Source: a virus. From it: 60,249 nt of DNA. The position numbers were made by a program, and so were the translations under genes. The stretch covers positions 1 through 60,249 of the IMG/VR virus record IMGVR_UViG_3300005338_000010. One strand, written 5' to 3'. This document shows, in pieces, positions 25,709-35,441 of the stretch. Position 1 is the first letter of the stretch, and every line of letters begins with the position of its first letter. The notes beneath the pieces are model-generated. The model was not told the DNA's origin and made no database searches. It saw only the letters and a list, made by a program, of their open reading frames with translations.

Positions 25709-28700
25709 CAGCTTATTTTATAACTTGGATTCCATCCTAAATGAACAAGAAATAAAAACCCATATTCGGCACTTAATAATCTCAATCTTACAATTATAAA
25801 ATCTCCTGTTAAATAATCCCCGTTATACAAGCCTTCCAGCGGATCGTTATTACTATTCGCATCCCTCAATAATGCGGCGAATGTTACCCCTTCGTCTACT
25901 TCATAATCGAAACTCCTTAGTTTGCTGGATTGAACCAACCCTGTTTGCGGGTTGGTGAGCGATGTTTGAATATCATTCAGTTGATCGGAAGTCCATATCT
26001 TATTGCTCCTGTATGACAATCTTTCAAACGTTTTTTTGATTTCTTTTGAATCGTTGAAAACAGGAACCACGATTGATTCGTATTGCACTCCGTAAAAATT
26101 ATTATATGTTGTGCTATCATGTCTCCAAAGAACCCCTTTCTGAAATGAAATAAGCAGATTATTTAAGCATACAATGTTCTCTGGAAGATACGATAAATAG
26201 CTCTCAAAACCTTCATCAACGCCCCTTGATTCTACAAAAGATAGGGTCTTTGCATCCTGATGTAATATCAATGCGCCAAGCTGAACAACTGTTACCGATA
26301 CAATGCTGTTTAAATGGTTGTGGATTTGCACCGTTGGATAGCCAGCCGCATTAAATGGTAATGGCGCTAATTCGGTAGTCGTTCCGGAAGTTGAAGAAAA
26401 CAATGCGCCCGGCGCTGTGTTTATCTCCGTTTGAAGGTTATCCCTGACAGATGTAAGCGTATCGCCTGCCACTGTTACATAGGATACGTTTAAAGCATTC
26501 CCGTTTGCTGCTGTGATTTGAAGTATAATGGTTACATCCGGGTATACAAGACCACCAAAAGCCAGTAAAATATCATTAGAGGCTGCTGCCTGACCGGTAA
26601 TTACTCCATTTGAATTGGCATACCTGTTTATTTCTTCTAATGCAACGATGTACTTATTTGTATAGGCGCTGAAGGCTCCATAGACCGTTGGGTTGCCGGT
26701 ATATGGTTGGCCCGGTGCCGCTACGCCATTGTCAAGCCCTTTACCATAAGCTGCAAGGTTTGCAACAAAGAAAGAATTACATTGATACAATATACTGATG
26801 GGAATAATCCCGTCTTGGGAAAGCCTGCATACGACACCTCTATTGCTATCCACAAAATACTTCGCCCCTTTACCAAACGCAAAACTCTCTGGCACATCGC
26901 CTATCCCGAATTTACCTTCGTATGGATACTGGATTGTATTAAGCAATGTATCGCTATCTGCATCCAGCGGGTTGCCAGAAGTATCTTTAATTATCTGGGT
27001 GAAAATAGGCATTACTCCTACATCAAACTGCTGGAAAAGATAAGCTCTTTTCTTGTCTATAAATACTTTCCTGATAGCACCCCTATCCCTTGTACCTTCT
27101 ATGAAGTTTTCAAAGGAGAATTTGTTTATTTCATTGATAGTCGTACCCGATTCAAATGAACCACCATGCCTAACCAATGCTGGATTGTATTGCCTCTTGG
27201 CATTCACTTCTACCACTTGCGCCCGGCCATTGTCGTTCACTCCGCTTTGGAAGTAATCAGAAAACCCATAGTCCAATACGCTAACGGTATCTGCATCGGA
27301 AGCCGGAAATGATAATAACTGGCGATACATAGTTCTTTTCCTGAAATACACATCCCCTTCCGGCCATGTGAAAGTAGCTGGCTGGCTGGCGGTCTGATCC
27401 TGATCCATTCCACGGTGATACTTTACCCCGGCTATCTCATATATGCCGTATGTTTCACCCCACTCATAAAATACACTATCGGTTTCTGTAATGGGGTTTG
27501 CCATTGGCGTGTATATCATTACGAGCATATTCTGCTGGTAAAAAGGAGATATGGTAGCCGCTGGTTTTTTAACTTTTATAAAAGGTTTATCATCTGTTGG
27601 TGAAGATCCGCCTGTCAGGGTTCTTGTTTCTACACCCAATATTTCATAGTCCTGATTCCATACTGACCCATTGTATGCGCTGGCAGTTACCCCGGCTATT
27701 ATTTTTATTCTGCTCTCTGAAGTAATGGGCGCGGTGCCGTATACAAACTGACTATTGGCCGCCTTGAAAGCATCTACGTTGGCAAGACAGAAAAATAAAT
27801 GATCGGGATTATCGGTGCCACCATCTTGGTAATCGCAGGTTTCGTAGAACAAAAATGTTCCGTAGTTCATTCTCCTGCGCACCCAATAATAACCTGCGGC
27901 ATTGGCCGGTGGTGTATGATTGATAGAGGCGGATATAACCGCTGTTTGAATATTATTACTACCGTCAAAGGTGAGCGCAGGTGTTGTCACCAGAAAATCA
28001 TTGGCGCTGTCTACTGGGTTTGAAAATGTCGTAACGCCTGGTATATCCCTGTTCTGTTCGTCAACATACACAAGCCCCATCACATAATTACACTGTGGCA
28101 ACCATGTCTTTTCGGTAGCAATAGTACTACCACCGGGAGAAGGAGTATTAATATCTATATGTGCGATAAACGATCCAGATGGCAGGTCTGCTAAAAAGTT
28201 AGGGCCGCTATGGCCGCCTGCTAATGTAGGTGTATGCGCAACAATATAGTTGTACATGGCTGTCGCAACGGTCGTTGGTGTATCTCCTAATATGGAAGTA
28301 TACTGTGCCATTGTAATTGTTGCAGGCGGGGTTGGAAACGCATAGTTTACATAAGCACCGACTGTATAAATTGTACCGACCGGAACTGTACCCGTAACAA
28401 CGAATGTATAAATCGTTCCTGCTATTGTGTAAGTAATGGCAGGCGGATTTGTGTCGGGCGGTATGTTGGTATGGTTCGCTGCTGTTATGGTTACATCAAG
28501 ATCTGTGATTGGGATATTGTCATAGCCTTCAGTAATAGAAGCGTAAATAGGATATGTGCCATCCGCCAAGCCTTGCCCATCCGCTAATTGCGGCACCCAA
28601 TCAAATAGTCTTATAGCATCTGTAATCGGAACGGGTGGATAGATGCCATCATTATAAAACAGGAATGAGTAAGTTGAATTGCTTGGTATGGATAATTGCT

Positions 28701-29541
28701 CTTTGTCTATGGATGCTATTTGTAAGAAATCACTCCATATATCGCCATTATTAAACCGCATGAATAGTTCAATCTTGGCAACATCTACATCTCCTGTCTC
28801 AACTACGATGGTTATGAAATTATTCTTGGTGGTTTCAACATCATTATCGCTACCGTAATAACCAACCGGTAACGGTATTTTACTGTACGTAGAAAAGGTA
28901 GCTTTCTGAAAGTCCTTGAAGACCGGCCTTGATGAAAATTGGAATAGCTTTCTCCTTAGCGCATTTGAATCCCTCGTAGCATCGGTGCCATAGGTGCATA
29001 AGGGAGAGGTTAAGAATGGTTTCTTTGCCGTCTCAATGAAAGCGGATTTTAAAACCCCGTACTCTGCATTCAGCAGTCTTGTTACATTCGCACACTTAGG
29101 GGTAGAGTTACCATCTGTCCATAGAACCAAATCCCCATCATCATCCCGGTAAATAATATCAACATGATTAATTCTTTTAGAGGGATTGAACAGCAGAACC
29201 CCCACTCCCCCCGTATCGGTCAAATCTTCAATAATCTTTACTATAATATTTCTACCTGCATCGAAATAAAGAAATGAATTTTTGCCATTACTATTCCAAA
29301 CAAAGTAGTAAACGGAATTTCTAACCACATCCGCAAAAGAGCCGATACACTTATTTGTACCTGCGGGTAGTGTATAAGACACGGAACTATTACCTCGGAT
29401 ATTGGAGACTACTTTATCCTGATTGTTAAATTCAGCGTCTCTTGTAATATTAAGCGCATAAGCAAAGTCCGATGCAGGCATTTCATAGTTGCTTACATCA
29501 AGATTCATCTTACCATTTAAAAGTCTGTTGCTTACTGGCAT
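25708..29541 (-). CDS. Large tail hub / nozzle protein candidate
   Basis: 1277 residues, beta-rich throughout, with no signal peptide. The N-terminus (MNLDVSNYEMPASDFAYALN) resembles the start of large podovirus/crAss-like tail proteins that form the nozzle or hub below the ring proteins. A Thr/Pro/Ile-rich central region (about 330-480) looks like inserted Ig-type beta domains. The C-terminal third (about 860-1250) has propeller-like strands (FESYLSYLPENIVCLNNLLI). Genes encoding ring/connector proteins lie directly upstream. T7 gp12-like function is inferred from order and size. Confidence 0.6.
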   Translation of the reverse strand: MPVSNRLLNGKMNLDVSNYEMPASDFAYALNITRDAEFNNQDKVVSNIRGNSSVSYTLPAGTNKCIGSFADVVRNSVYYFVWNSNGKNSFLYFDAGRNIIVKIIEDLTDTGGVGVLLFNPSKRINHVDIIYRDDDGDLVLWTDGNSTPKCANVTRLLNAEYGVLKSAFIETAKKPFLTSPLCTYGTDATRDSNALRRKLFQFSSRPVFKDFQKATFSTYSKIPLPVGYYGSDNDVETTKNNFITIVVETGDVDVAKIELFMRFNNGDIWSDFLQIASIDKEQLSIPSNSTYSFLFYNDGIYPPVPITDAIRLFDWVPQLADGQGLADGTYPIYASITEGYDNIPITDLDVTITAANHTNIPPDTNPPAITYTIAGTIYTFVVTGTVPVGTIYTVGAYVNYAFPTPPATITMAQYTSILGDTPTTVATAMYNYIVAHTPTLAGGHSGPNFLADLPSGSFIAHIDINTPSPGGSTIATEKTWLPQCNYVMGLVYVDEQNRDIPGVTTFSNPVDSANDFLVTTPALTFDGSNNIQTAVISASINHTPPANAAGYYWVRRRMNYGTFLFYETCDYQDGGTDNPDHLFFCLANVDAFKAANSQFVYGTAPITSESRIKIIAGVTASAYNGSVWNQDYEILGVETRTLTGGSSPTDDKPFIKVKKPAATISPFYQQNMLVMIYTPMANPITETDSVFYEWGETYGIYEIAGVKYHRGMDQDQTASQPATFTWPEGDVYFRKRTMYRQLLSFPASDADTVSVLDYGFSDYFQSGVNDNGRAQVVEVNAKRQYNPALVRHGGSFESGTTINEINKFSFENFIEGTRDRGAIRKVFIDKKRAYLFQQFDVGVMPIFTQIIKDTSGNPLDADSDTLLNTIQYPYEGKFGIGDVPESFAFGKGAKYFVDSNRGVVCRLSQDGIIPISILYQCNSFFVANLAAYGKGLDNGVAAPGQPYTGNPTVYGAFSAYTNKYIVALEEINRYANSNGVITGQAAASNDILLAFGGLVYPDVTIILQITAANGNALNVSYVTVAGDTLTSVRDNLQTEINTAPGALFSSTSGTTTELAPLPFNAAGYPTVQIHNHLNSIVSVTVVQLGALILHQDAKTLSFVESRGVDEGFESYLSYLPENIVCLNNLLISFQKGVLWRHDSTTYNNFYGVQYESIVVPVFNDSKEIKKTFERLSYRSNKIWTSDQLNDIQTSLTNPQTGLVQSSKLRSFDYEVDEGVTFAALLRDANSNNDPLEGLYNGDYLTGDFIIVRLRLLSAEYGFLFLVHLGWNPSYKIS

Positions 29542-29542
29542 C

Positions 29543-30280
29543 TTACGCTTTTATAAACATTCCGTTGTCTTGACGAATCGCCTGTGCTATCTCTTGTAGG
29601 GTTACTTTTTTCTTAGGTAGTGACCTTCTTCCATCAATCTTTGCAGCGTAAAACGCATCCCTTGATCCAAGTTTATATTTCCATGCTAAGAAAGCTATCA
29701 CCGCTTCCTGCAATACTGTTTGAATTTCGTAATCTCCATTTTCTTGTGGACTGCTGACATATTCAAGCAATACACTGTCGTACTTAAACTCCGGTTCCAA
29801 CACAATGATGTTATTGGTTTCGTCTACCACACATTCCCCGAATTGAACAAGACCGTCACCAGCACCGTATAGCGTCTGGTAAGAACCGTTATACCCATAG
29901 TTGTAATAAAACGGAACTACGGAAAGGCTTTTCAGTACATTGTTAATATCCGGTGTCAAGTGAGATAATCTGTTAGGATTGTTATCTTTAAAAGTTGTGA
30001 TAGCGGTATTTACTTTCAGGGTAGAAAGTTGACCATTGCTATCCATTACACCTATCTTAGACCAACTTAAATAATCAGAAGGAAGCACTACGGTTTTATT
30101 CCCTTCTACCGGAAGCCTTGTTGTTATTGGCTCTGCCGCTATGGATTGGTTAAGTTCCACCAATGCCCGAAAAGCTATCACCCATGACTTATCGAGTTCA
30201 TCCCAAGAAAGTGAATTTTCGTCAATAAAATAACTTATTACCTGTTTGAGCGGCACATATTTTTGAATATCACTTGACAT
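29543..30280 (-). CDS. Tail tubular A / ring (adaptor) protein
   Basis: 245 residues. ALVELNQSIAAEPITTRLPV followed by NKTVVLPSDYLSWSKIGVMD is a pattern I know from ring or tail tubular A-like proteins of crAss-like and related Bacteroidota podoviruses: helix pair, then a strand ending LPSDY. The C-terminus (LQEAVIAFLAWKYKLGSRDA) is helical. Its role is to join connector to nozzle. It lies 2 bp upstream of the hub gene. Confidence 0.7.
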   Translation of the reverse strand: MSSDIQKYVPLKQVISYFIDENSLSWDELDKSWVIAFRALVELNQSIAAEPITTRLPVEGNKTVVLPSDYLSWSKIGVMDSNGQLSTLKVNTAITTFKDNNPNRLSHLTPDINNVLKSLSVVPFYYNYGYNGSYQTLYGAGDGLVQFGECVVDETNNIIVLEPEFKYDSVLLEYVSSPQENGDYEIQTVLQEAVIAFLAWKYKLGSRDAFYAAKIDGRRSLPKKKVTLQEIAQAIRQDNGMFIKA

Positions 30281-30282
30281 GC

Positions 30283-30945
30283 TTATACTTTACTTACGTT
30301 AGAAGAACCCTGACCCACATCATCCTTGATCAAATCTTTTGGCATATTCATTCTATCCTTGCACATGGTAACTACCTTCTGAAAAACAACATCCAGAATA
30401 TCATCTGGCATTGCGATTGTTTCGTTTACATCTGTTGTTCTGGTGGTTACCATATCCACATAAACAGGAAGGTTTAAAAGCGGTGAATTATCTTTTGCTT
30501 TCAGATAAAAAACGTCTTTCACTACCCGGCCACTTACCACATTGGGTTTTGGCATATAATCACGATACGCAACTCTTTTATTTTTTATCAGCCATATTGG
30601 TTGGCTAACCCCATCAGCAGCATCTCCGAAATAAGCATTGGTAATACTAAACCCTAATGATAAAGACATGGGTGTTTGTGGAAGCGTAGCATACCATTCG
30701 CCTGTCACATCATTCTTTACCAAAGAAGAAAGCTGCGCAGTTACTACGTATGCTTCTGGCGTTGCCATTGAACCGGTAATCTTACCACCACCCATTACAG
30801 AACCCACGAATGTAGAAGCAATCGCTGAATCTATATATAGCAACACCTCGTTGGATGAGATCGGGAATTCTGCACTTGGAAAGTCGTTAGCAATATGCCG
30901 CTGAACTCTCTCTATTAATAATTTTTTCGTATAGGTTATTGCCAT
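30283..30945 (-). CDS. Head-tail connector / ring protein
   Basis: 220 residues. Mixed alpha/beta with an N-terminal helix pair (KKLLIERVQRHIANDFPSAE) and late IAMPDDILDVVFQKVVTMCK, the LPDD/MPDD-plus-helix element common to head-completion and ring proteins. Position between the 224-aa and 245-aa connector-type genes supports a neck role. Shares one base with the upstream stop (TAATG). Confidence 0.6.
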   Translation of the reverse strand: MAITYTKKLLIERVQRHIANDFPSAEFPISSNEVLLYIDSAIASTFVGSVMGGGKITGSMATPEAYVVTAQLSSLVKNDVTGEWYATLPQTPMSLSLGFSITNAYFGDAADGVSQPIWLIKNKRVAYRDYMPKPNVVSGRVVKDVFYLKAKDNSPLLNLPVYVDMVTTRTTDVNETIAMPDDILDVVFQKVVTMCKDRMNMPKDLIKDDVGQGSSNVSKV

Positions 30946-31619
30946 TAATTACCGGTGTTAATAACGCTGTTGGCGTATTGTTCAAAATCTTTCGCCCCTA
31001 ATGAAACGCCGACTTTCTTCAGCATTCTTTCTGTTATCTCCCAGCAAGTAGCGTCATCCCAAACTGGATCAACACTGCCGGATGGATTGTATACCTGCCT
31101 GCCAGAACCGTCGAAACTATAATTCCATAACACCGGAACAGGAGCAGATACGTAATCCAAATCTGCGCTGGTAACTGTGTTTGGAAGGAAGGCGTAGTAA
31201 TGTTGGTACTCCACGCAGTAATAAGAATTGTTCGATACTGAAGGCGGGTCAATAACGCTATTGTTGACGTTTGATATTTGATTGTGATTGATATGGATTA
31301 CCATTTCTCCGCCAATGCGGAGCGCCAATTCATATTGAAAGTCGGCTGGCTTTGGCCCGTTGCCCGTAGATACTGCGATGGTGCCATTTTTTATGAAGGG
31401 AGATAACTTGGTAATGATAGTTTGGTTTTCTATCAGACCGGTATTGGCTCCTTCTTTACCGTTATTCGATCTCTGAAATCTACCCAATAAATCAGACATA
31501 TATGCCGTCTGTTCGATACTCCAAAAATCATTGAACTCTAAAGATGAAAGACTTCCAGATTGGTTCTTCCTTATGATCCTTAGACACAGTTTATAAATTT
31601 GATCTACCGTTACGGCCAT
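30945..31619 (-). CDS. Head-tail connector-type protein
   Basis: 224 residues. N-terminal helices (DQIYKLCLRIIRKNQSGSLS), then beta structure (ELALRIGGEMVIHINHNQIS; YCVEYQHYYAFLPN) and a closing helix (CWEITERMLKKVGVSLGAKD). It is the first gene of a unit that starts just below a terminator at 31635-31661. Neck function is inferred from order: capsid, connectors, rings, hub. Confidence 0.55.
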   Translation of the reverse strand: MAVTVDQIYKLCLRIIRKNQSGSLSSLEFNDFWSIEQTAYMSDLLGRFQRSNNGKEGANTGLIENQTIITKLSPFIKNGTIAVSTGNGPKPADFQYELALRIGGEMVIHINHNQISNVNNSVIDPPSVSNNSYYCVEYQHYYAFLPNTVTSADLDYVSAPVPVLWNYSFDGSGRQVYNPSGSVDPVWDDATCWEITERMLKKVGVSLGAKDFEQYANSVINTGN

Positions 31620-31634
31620 TATGTTTAATTAAAA

Positions 31635-31661
31635 AATAGCTGACCATCACAGCCAGCTATT
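31635..31661 (-). terminator. Rho-independent terminator after the 319-aa gene
   Basis: On the minus strand, AATAGCTG pairs perfectly with CAGCTATT around an 11-nt loop and runs straight into a T-tract (31625-31634). It lies 28 bp downstream of the stop at 31689 and just before the connector gene start. Clear intrinsic terminator. Confidence 0.8.
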
Positions 31662-31688
31662 CCATTGTTCGTTTAAGTAAAAAAGAAC

Positions 31689-32648
31689 TTACTTGCTATA
31701 CAAGTTTCTTATTTGGGTGGCAAATTCGGCTCCTGCGTCAAGTTGGCTGAACTCTAACAGTTTTTCCGCAATTGCTTCATACGATTTCAATCCTGAAATA
31801 TTACAAATCTCTGTATTCGCAGTTCCCCATGTTGCTTTGTTTGGATTGTATTTGGTGTTAATTGTACCATCCAGCAAAGCCTTGTTAATATAAAATTTAA
31901 TCTCAATCGCTTTGTTACCGTAGCTATCCATGAATCCGAATGGGTCTTTGGCCGCTTCTTCTCTGTACAATGTTCTGATTTCTTCCGGTGTCAAAGGATT
32001 GTTTGAATCCCAATCAAATTCTGGTATGCCTAAGTAATTAGCATGGACAAGCATTTTGCTAACGCTGGCTTCCTTTGAAGCCTTTAATGCTTCCATCATT
32101 TTGTCAATCTTGTTGGCTGTTTTATTAGCCATTTTAGATTTATCAACCGGTACGAAAATTGAATCTGCTGTACGTGTGCGAAATTCGCTTTCCCCATTCC
32201 AACTACATATATACATATACAGCAATAGCATTCTTTCGTCCCCAGACAAAACTATTTTACCATCCAGAAACGCTCTTTGCCTTGTTTGTTTTATCAACTG
32301 GTCAACTACTTCCTTATCTTTTGGTTGTTGATCCTGAAAAATAGAAGTACAACCATCATAATACCGAATATTCCTTCTTTGGCCTTTCCAAACAATTTGA
32401 GAGCTAAGAACTATATTCTGCCACGGCTTAAACTTCTTATGTGGCTCTGCTCTGTTAGTACGCTTATCTATTACCGGTAGCTCACGCACTAAATTTTCAG
32501 TAGCCAGTTGAAAAACGTAATTCTTGTTAGTGTCAAATTCTTGTGATAATGCAATGTGTTCCGGTGAACCTTCTTTTACAATTTCGCCATCTACATTAAC
32601 ATCAAGAACGTCTTTTTTTGTTAATGGGGCGGTGGTCGCGTTTGCCAT
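31689..32648 (-). CDS. Hypothetical protein of the head gene block, 319 aa
   Basis: Soluble, charged (KNYVFQLATENLVRELPVID; ERMLLLYMYICSWNGESEFR), with a helical centre (KIDMMEALKASKEASVSKM-like) and a DNA/protein-binding look. It is isolated by a terminator on each side (after the capsid gene and after itself), so it may have its own promoter or be expressed by read-through. No family recognised; a minor head protein is possible. Confidence 0.55.
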   Translation of the reverse strand: MANATTAPLTKKDVLDVNVDGEIVKEGSPEHIALSQEFDTNKNYVFQLATENLVRELPVIDKRTNRAEPHKKFKPWQNIVLSSQIVWKGQRRNIRYYDGCTSIFQDQQPKDKEVVDQLIKQTRQRAFLDGKIVLSGDERMLLLYMYICSWNGESEFRTRTADSIFVPVDKSKMANKTANKIDKMMEALKASKEASVSKMLVHANYLGIPEFDWDSNNPLTPEEIRTLYREEAAKDPFGFMDSYGNKAIEIKFYINKALLDGTINTKYNPNKATWGTANTEICNISGLKSYEAIAEKLLEFSQLDAGAEFATQIRNLYSK

Positions 32649-32669
32649 TATTTGTTATTTTAAAAGTAA

Positions 32670-32692
32670 GGGTGCGGCGATATACCGCACCC
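32670..32692 (-). terminator. Terminator directly after the capsid gene
   Basis: GGGTGCGG (32670-32677) and CCGCACCC (32685-32692) form a perfect 8-bp GC-rich stem with a 7-nt loop. On the minus strand TTACTTTT follows. It sits 13 bp downstream of the capsid stop. It probably separates a highly expressed scaffold/capsid message from lower expression of the genes below. Confidence 0.75.
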
Positions 32693-32705
32693 CATTATTT
32701 GTTAA

Positions 32706-34112
32706 TTAAGATACCAACCCTTTCATGATTGCGAACTGTTCTGCTGCAATTACACGACTACCAACGTATGCGATCTGTTCATATTTATTAGACGCTTCGG
32801 TTGTTTTGGTTTGCTTAGTGTAACCCAGATCCCAGCTATAAATCCTTGTCCCGGCTGGAATATCAGGGTTTGTCTGGTAAACCCATTGCATGTAGGGCCG
32901 TGTATCATTTGTTCCGGCATCCTGTGTCATACCCTGTGGCACGAAAAGGCCGAAGTTTGCACGATAGTCACCTACTGTTGGTGTGTAACCAAATACAGCC
33001 TGTGCGGTGAATCCTTTGTAACGATGGAAGTGGAAATCAAATGTATCGGTAGAGAATGATTTGAAGCCATAAGAAACGGCGGCTTCTGCGCTTTCGCCTA
33101 CTGAACCATAAGAAATTGCACCATTACGGTAGATACCAAACAATGTGTTGTTGAAATCCTGGCGCTGCTTCAAATCCTGCAAACCATGATATTCGCGAGG
33201 GCCGCCATTAGAATCAAACACATTTGTCAAATTCTGGAAATCACCTACGCTCACTGAACCGGAAACATAGTCAACTTCAGAACCGCGCGAAGTAACATCA
33301 GGCAAAACACCTACTGTACCTGTGGTAGAAGCGATGTTAGAGTAGGGAACCCCCTCCATAACTGCGTCCTCGATGTTCATCATCATGTTCTGGTTCATGG
33401 TCTGAACCGCCAGTGCTGGCTCATAATGATCGCCGCCACCGAAATCAATCTGCGTTTTGTTCATGTGTGCCAAATCGCTTGATTTAACAGAAGCACGAAG
33501 AACGGTAGCAGTGTTGTCGTAACGATACATCTTCTGCTGTTGTGTGCCTTGTGAATCAGAAGATTCGCCTGCAAGCTGGTTACCGAATGTTTCCAGACCT
33601 TCACCAGCAAGGATGCTTGTACCTGTACCAGAATGTACGGTGTACGCACCAAGCGGGGTTAATTCAACTACAAACGCACCTGCGGTACGGGTAATTGCGG
33701 TTATTTTGTATTTAAGCCCGTTAGAGCGAAGTTTTACGGTCTGGTTAAGCAAGAAAGGAGACTGTGTGCCAGTAGCGCCGTCATTGTAAGATTGAGGGCT
33801 TTTCAGTGTAATGCTGATAGCGGCACCAGATGCGCCCTGTGCAACAGTGTTCAAAACGATACCAGAACCGAATGGACGACCTTTCTCAAAATGGGAAAAA
33901 GTGTTGGTGCTGGTAGTAGACTGTTCAACTGTGGTACGGCCTAAGATTTCCATAGCCAGCATATAAGAACTGTTGCCATATTTAGCAACGATGCCGGGAA
34001 TATAATCGGGGATTACAAAATTAAGTTCATTGAAAATGCCGGTGGTTATACCGGAAGGATATGCGGCTGCGCCGGGCTGACCCGTTGCGCCACGAACGAT
34101 TGCTGATGGCAT
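32706..34112 (-). CDS. Major capsid protein
   Basis: 468 residues, called from size, composition and order (portal, terminase, scaffold, then this). The N-terminus is flexible (MPSAIVRGATGQPGAAAYPS). Then FVIPDYIPGIVAKYGNSSYM and FSHFEKGRPF suggest the HK97-type N-arm and E-loop region, and an A-domain-like end (FAIMKGLVS) closes it. Near 100-180 a small beta insertion (GLKYKITAITRTAGAFVVEL) may be a surface decoration. A strong terminator follows and the scaffold gene precedes, as expected for an abundant head protein. The call would change only if structural search showed a different fold. Confidence 0.8.
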   Translation of the reverse strand: MPSAIVRGATGQPGAAAYPSGITTGIFNELNFVIPDYIPGIVAKYGNSSYMLAMEILGRTTVEQSTTSTNTFSHFEKGRPFGSGIVLNTVAQGASGAAISITLKSPQSYNDGATGTQSPFLLNQTVKLRSNGLKYKITAITRTAGAFVVELTPLGAYTVHSGTGTSILAGEGLETFGNQLAGESSDSQGTQQQKMYRYDNTATVLRASVKSSDLAHMNKTQIDFGGGDHYEPALAVQTMNQNMMMNIEDAVMEGVPYSNIASTTGTVGVLPDVTSRGSEVDYVSGSVSVGDFQNLTNVFDSNGGPREYHGLQDLKQRQDFNNTLFGIYRNGAISYGSVGESAEAAVSYGFKSFSTDTFDFHFHRYKGFTAQAVFGYTPTVGDYRANFGLFVPQGMTQDAGTNDTRPYMQWVYQTNPDIPAGTRIYSWDLGYTKQTKTTEASNKYEQIAYVGSRVIAAEQFAIMKGLVS

Positions 34113-34146
34113 TGAATATTGGTTTTAAAAAATGATTAACGAATGT

Positions 34147-35346
34147 TTATACAACACTCTTAATCCCACGAAGCCTCATTTGTTTCTGCAACTCTGTTTC
34201 TTCAGTCGGTAGAACCACTTGTCTTTGGGTTTGATTCGGCTGATTATCCGGTAATTGACTTTTGATGTAAGCATTAATACCCTGTGATATGGCGGCTGAA
34301 ATGATTTTGTCTTTGTTGACCATGAAGTCAACGGCTGCAATGAATCCTTTCCTGTCGGGGCTTCCATCCTGATTACGAAAGGTTGCATAAAACTTGTCAA
34401 TGTCAGTCACTAATTCCTGCGAAGTTTTAAAAGCCTTTTCATCCGGTACATACTGAAACTCAAATGCTACTTTCTTGGCTTCATCACTAAAGGCAATTTT
34501 TGTTTCGATGTCCGATGCTTTAAATTGTTTGTAGGCTTCGTACACTTCTGCGTTGACCGTCTTGATCTCATCCTGTTCTTTTTTCCAGTCCAGGTACTCT
34601 TGATCTACGGTTTGGGGTATTTCGGGAATTACGAGTTTTGATTTTGCTATTTCTAATTCTGGTTTAATAAGGTTGGCTTCTATCTGCCTTTCCATTTTAA
34701 TTTCTGCTACCTGCTCCTGCCACTGCGCTTTTCTTCTCTCAAAATCTTCCAGTTCTTCATCTGCCTTCATTAAAGGCTCTTTGGGTAGTCCGAATTGCTT
34801 ATTAAACCTATGGTTGATCATATCCGGGGTTAAGCCTTTGTATTTAAACTGCATCCCGGTTTTGATAATTTCCTCGGCTGTACTCTCATTTACCTCTTTG
34901 GAAGTGATGTTTTCCAGCCTGTCTTGTTCTGCCAAATAAGCTAAAACTTCTTTTTGTTTTCCTGCGGTGAAGGCTTTAAATAGCTTTTCACTCTGTTCAT
35001 TTTCAAATTTTAGCTCTGGTGTAGGGGTTGAGGGCGTTGCTGCTTTCGCTCTTAGGGTTTTAATTTCAGCTACAATGTCCTCTGGTTTTTCATATCCAAA
35101 CTCTGCTTTGAATGTGTCGAACTTAAATTCTGGAACTATAACCGCCTGTTCTTGGTTCGACTGCTGCTCCTGTTGCAACGTTTCACGTGCCACATTGGGT
35201 TGTAAAACCGGCTGTCTTCCCGGAGGGAGGCCAATGCCTAAGTTTCTTGCCATTAACTGGTCAAGCTCCGCTTTCGCGGCAGCCTGTTGCTGCTGTTCAG
35301 GGCTTTCCTGAACTTGCTCTTGTGCTATAAGTGTATCGTCTGCCAT
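34147..35346 (-). CDS. Capsid scaffolding protein
   Basis: 399 residues, rich in Glu, Gln and Lys and mostly helical, with a Gln-rich start (QEQVQESPEQQQQAAAKAEL), coiled-coil stretches (EDFERRKAQWQEQVAEIKME) and a short basic end (LQKQMRLRGIKSVV) that could touch the capsid protein. There are no cysteines. It lies directly upstream of the capsid gene, the normal scaffold position. No protease motif was seen. Confidence 0.75.
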   Translation of the reverse strand: MADDTLIAQEQVQESPEQQQQAAAKAELDQLMARNLGIGLPPGRQPVLQPNVARETLQQEQQSNQEQAVIVPEFKFDTFKAEFGYEKPEDIVAEIKTLRAKAATPSTPTPELKFENEQSEKLFKAFTAGKQKEVLAYLAEQDRLENITSKEVNESTAEEIIKTGMQFKYKGLTPDMINHRFNKQFGLPKEPLMKADEELEDFERRKAQWQEQVAEIKMERQIEANLIKPELEIAKSKLVIPEIPQTVDQEYLDWKKEQDEIKTVNAEVYEAYKQFKASDIETKIAFSDEAKKVAFEFQYVPDEKAFKTSQELVTDIDKFYATFRNQDGSPDRKGFIAAVDFMVNKDKIISAAISQGINAYIKSQLPDNQPNQTQRQVVLPTEETELQKQMRLRGIKSVV

Positions 35347-35389
35347 TTGTTATGGGGATATTTGTCACCAAATTTAACTGGTATATTTC

Positions 35390-35420
35390 TTGTATTGAAC
35401 CGTTATTTTTTGTAACTTTC
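35390..35420 (+). promoter_or_regulatory. Bacteroidota-type promoter for the 54-aa gene
   Basis: TTG (35390-35392), a 20-nt spacer and TAACTTTC (35413-35420) fit the TTTG-N20-TAnnTTTG pattern with one mismatch in the -7 box. The ATG at 35442 is 22 bp downstream. It reads plus while all neighbours read minus. Confidence 0.5.
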
Positions 35421-35441
35421 CGAAACTTCCCCAATATTAAT

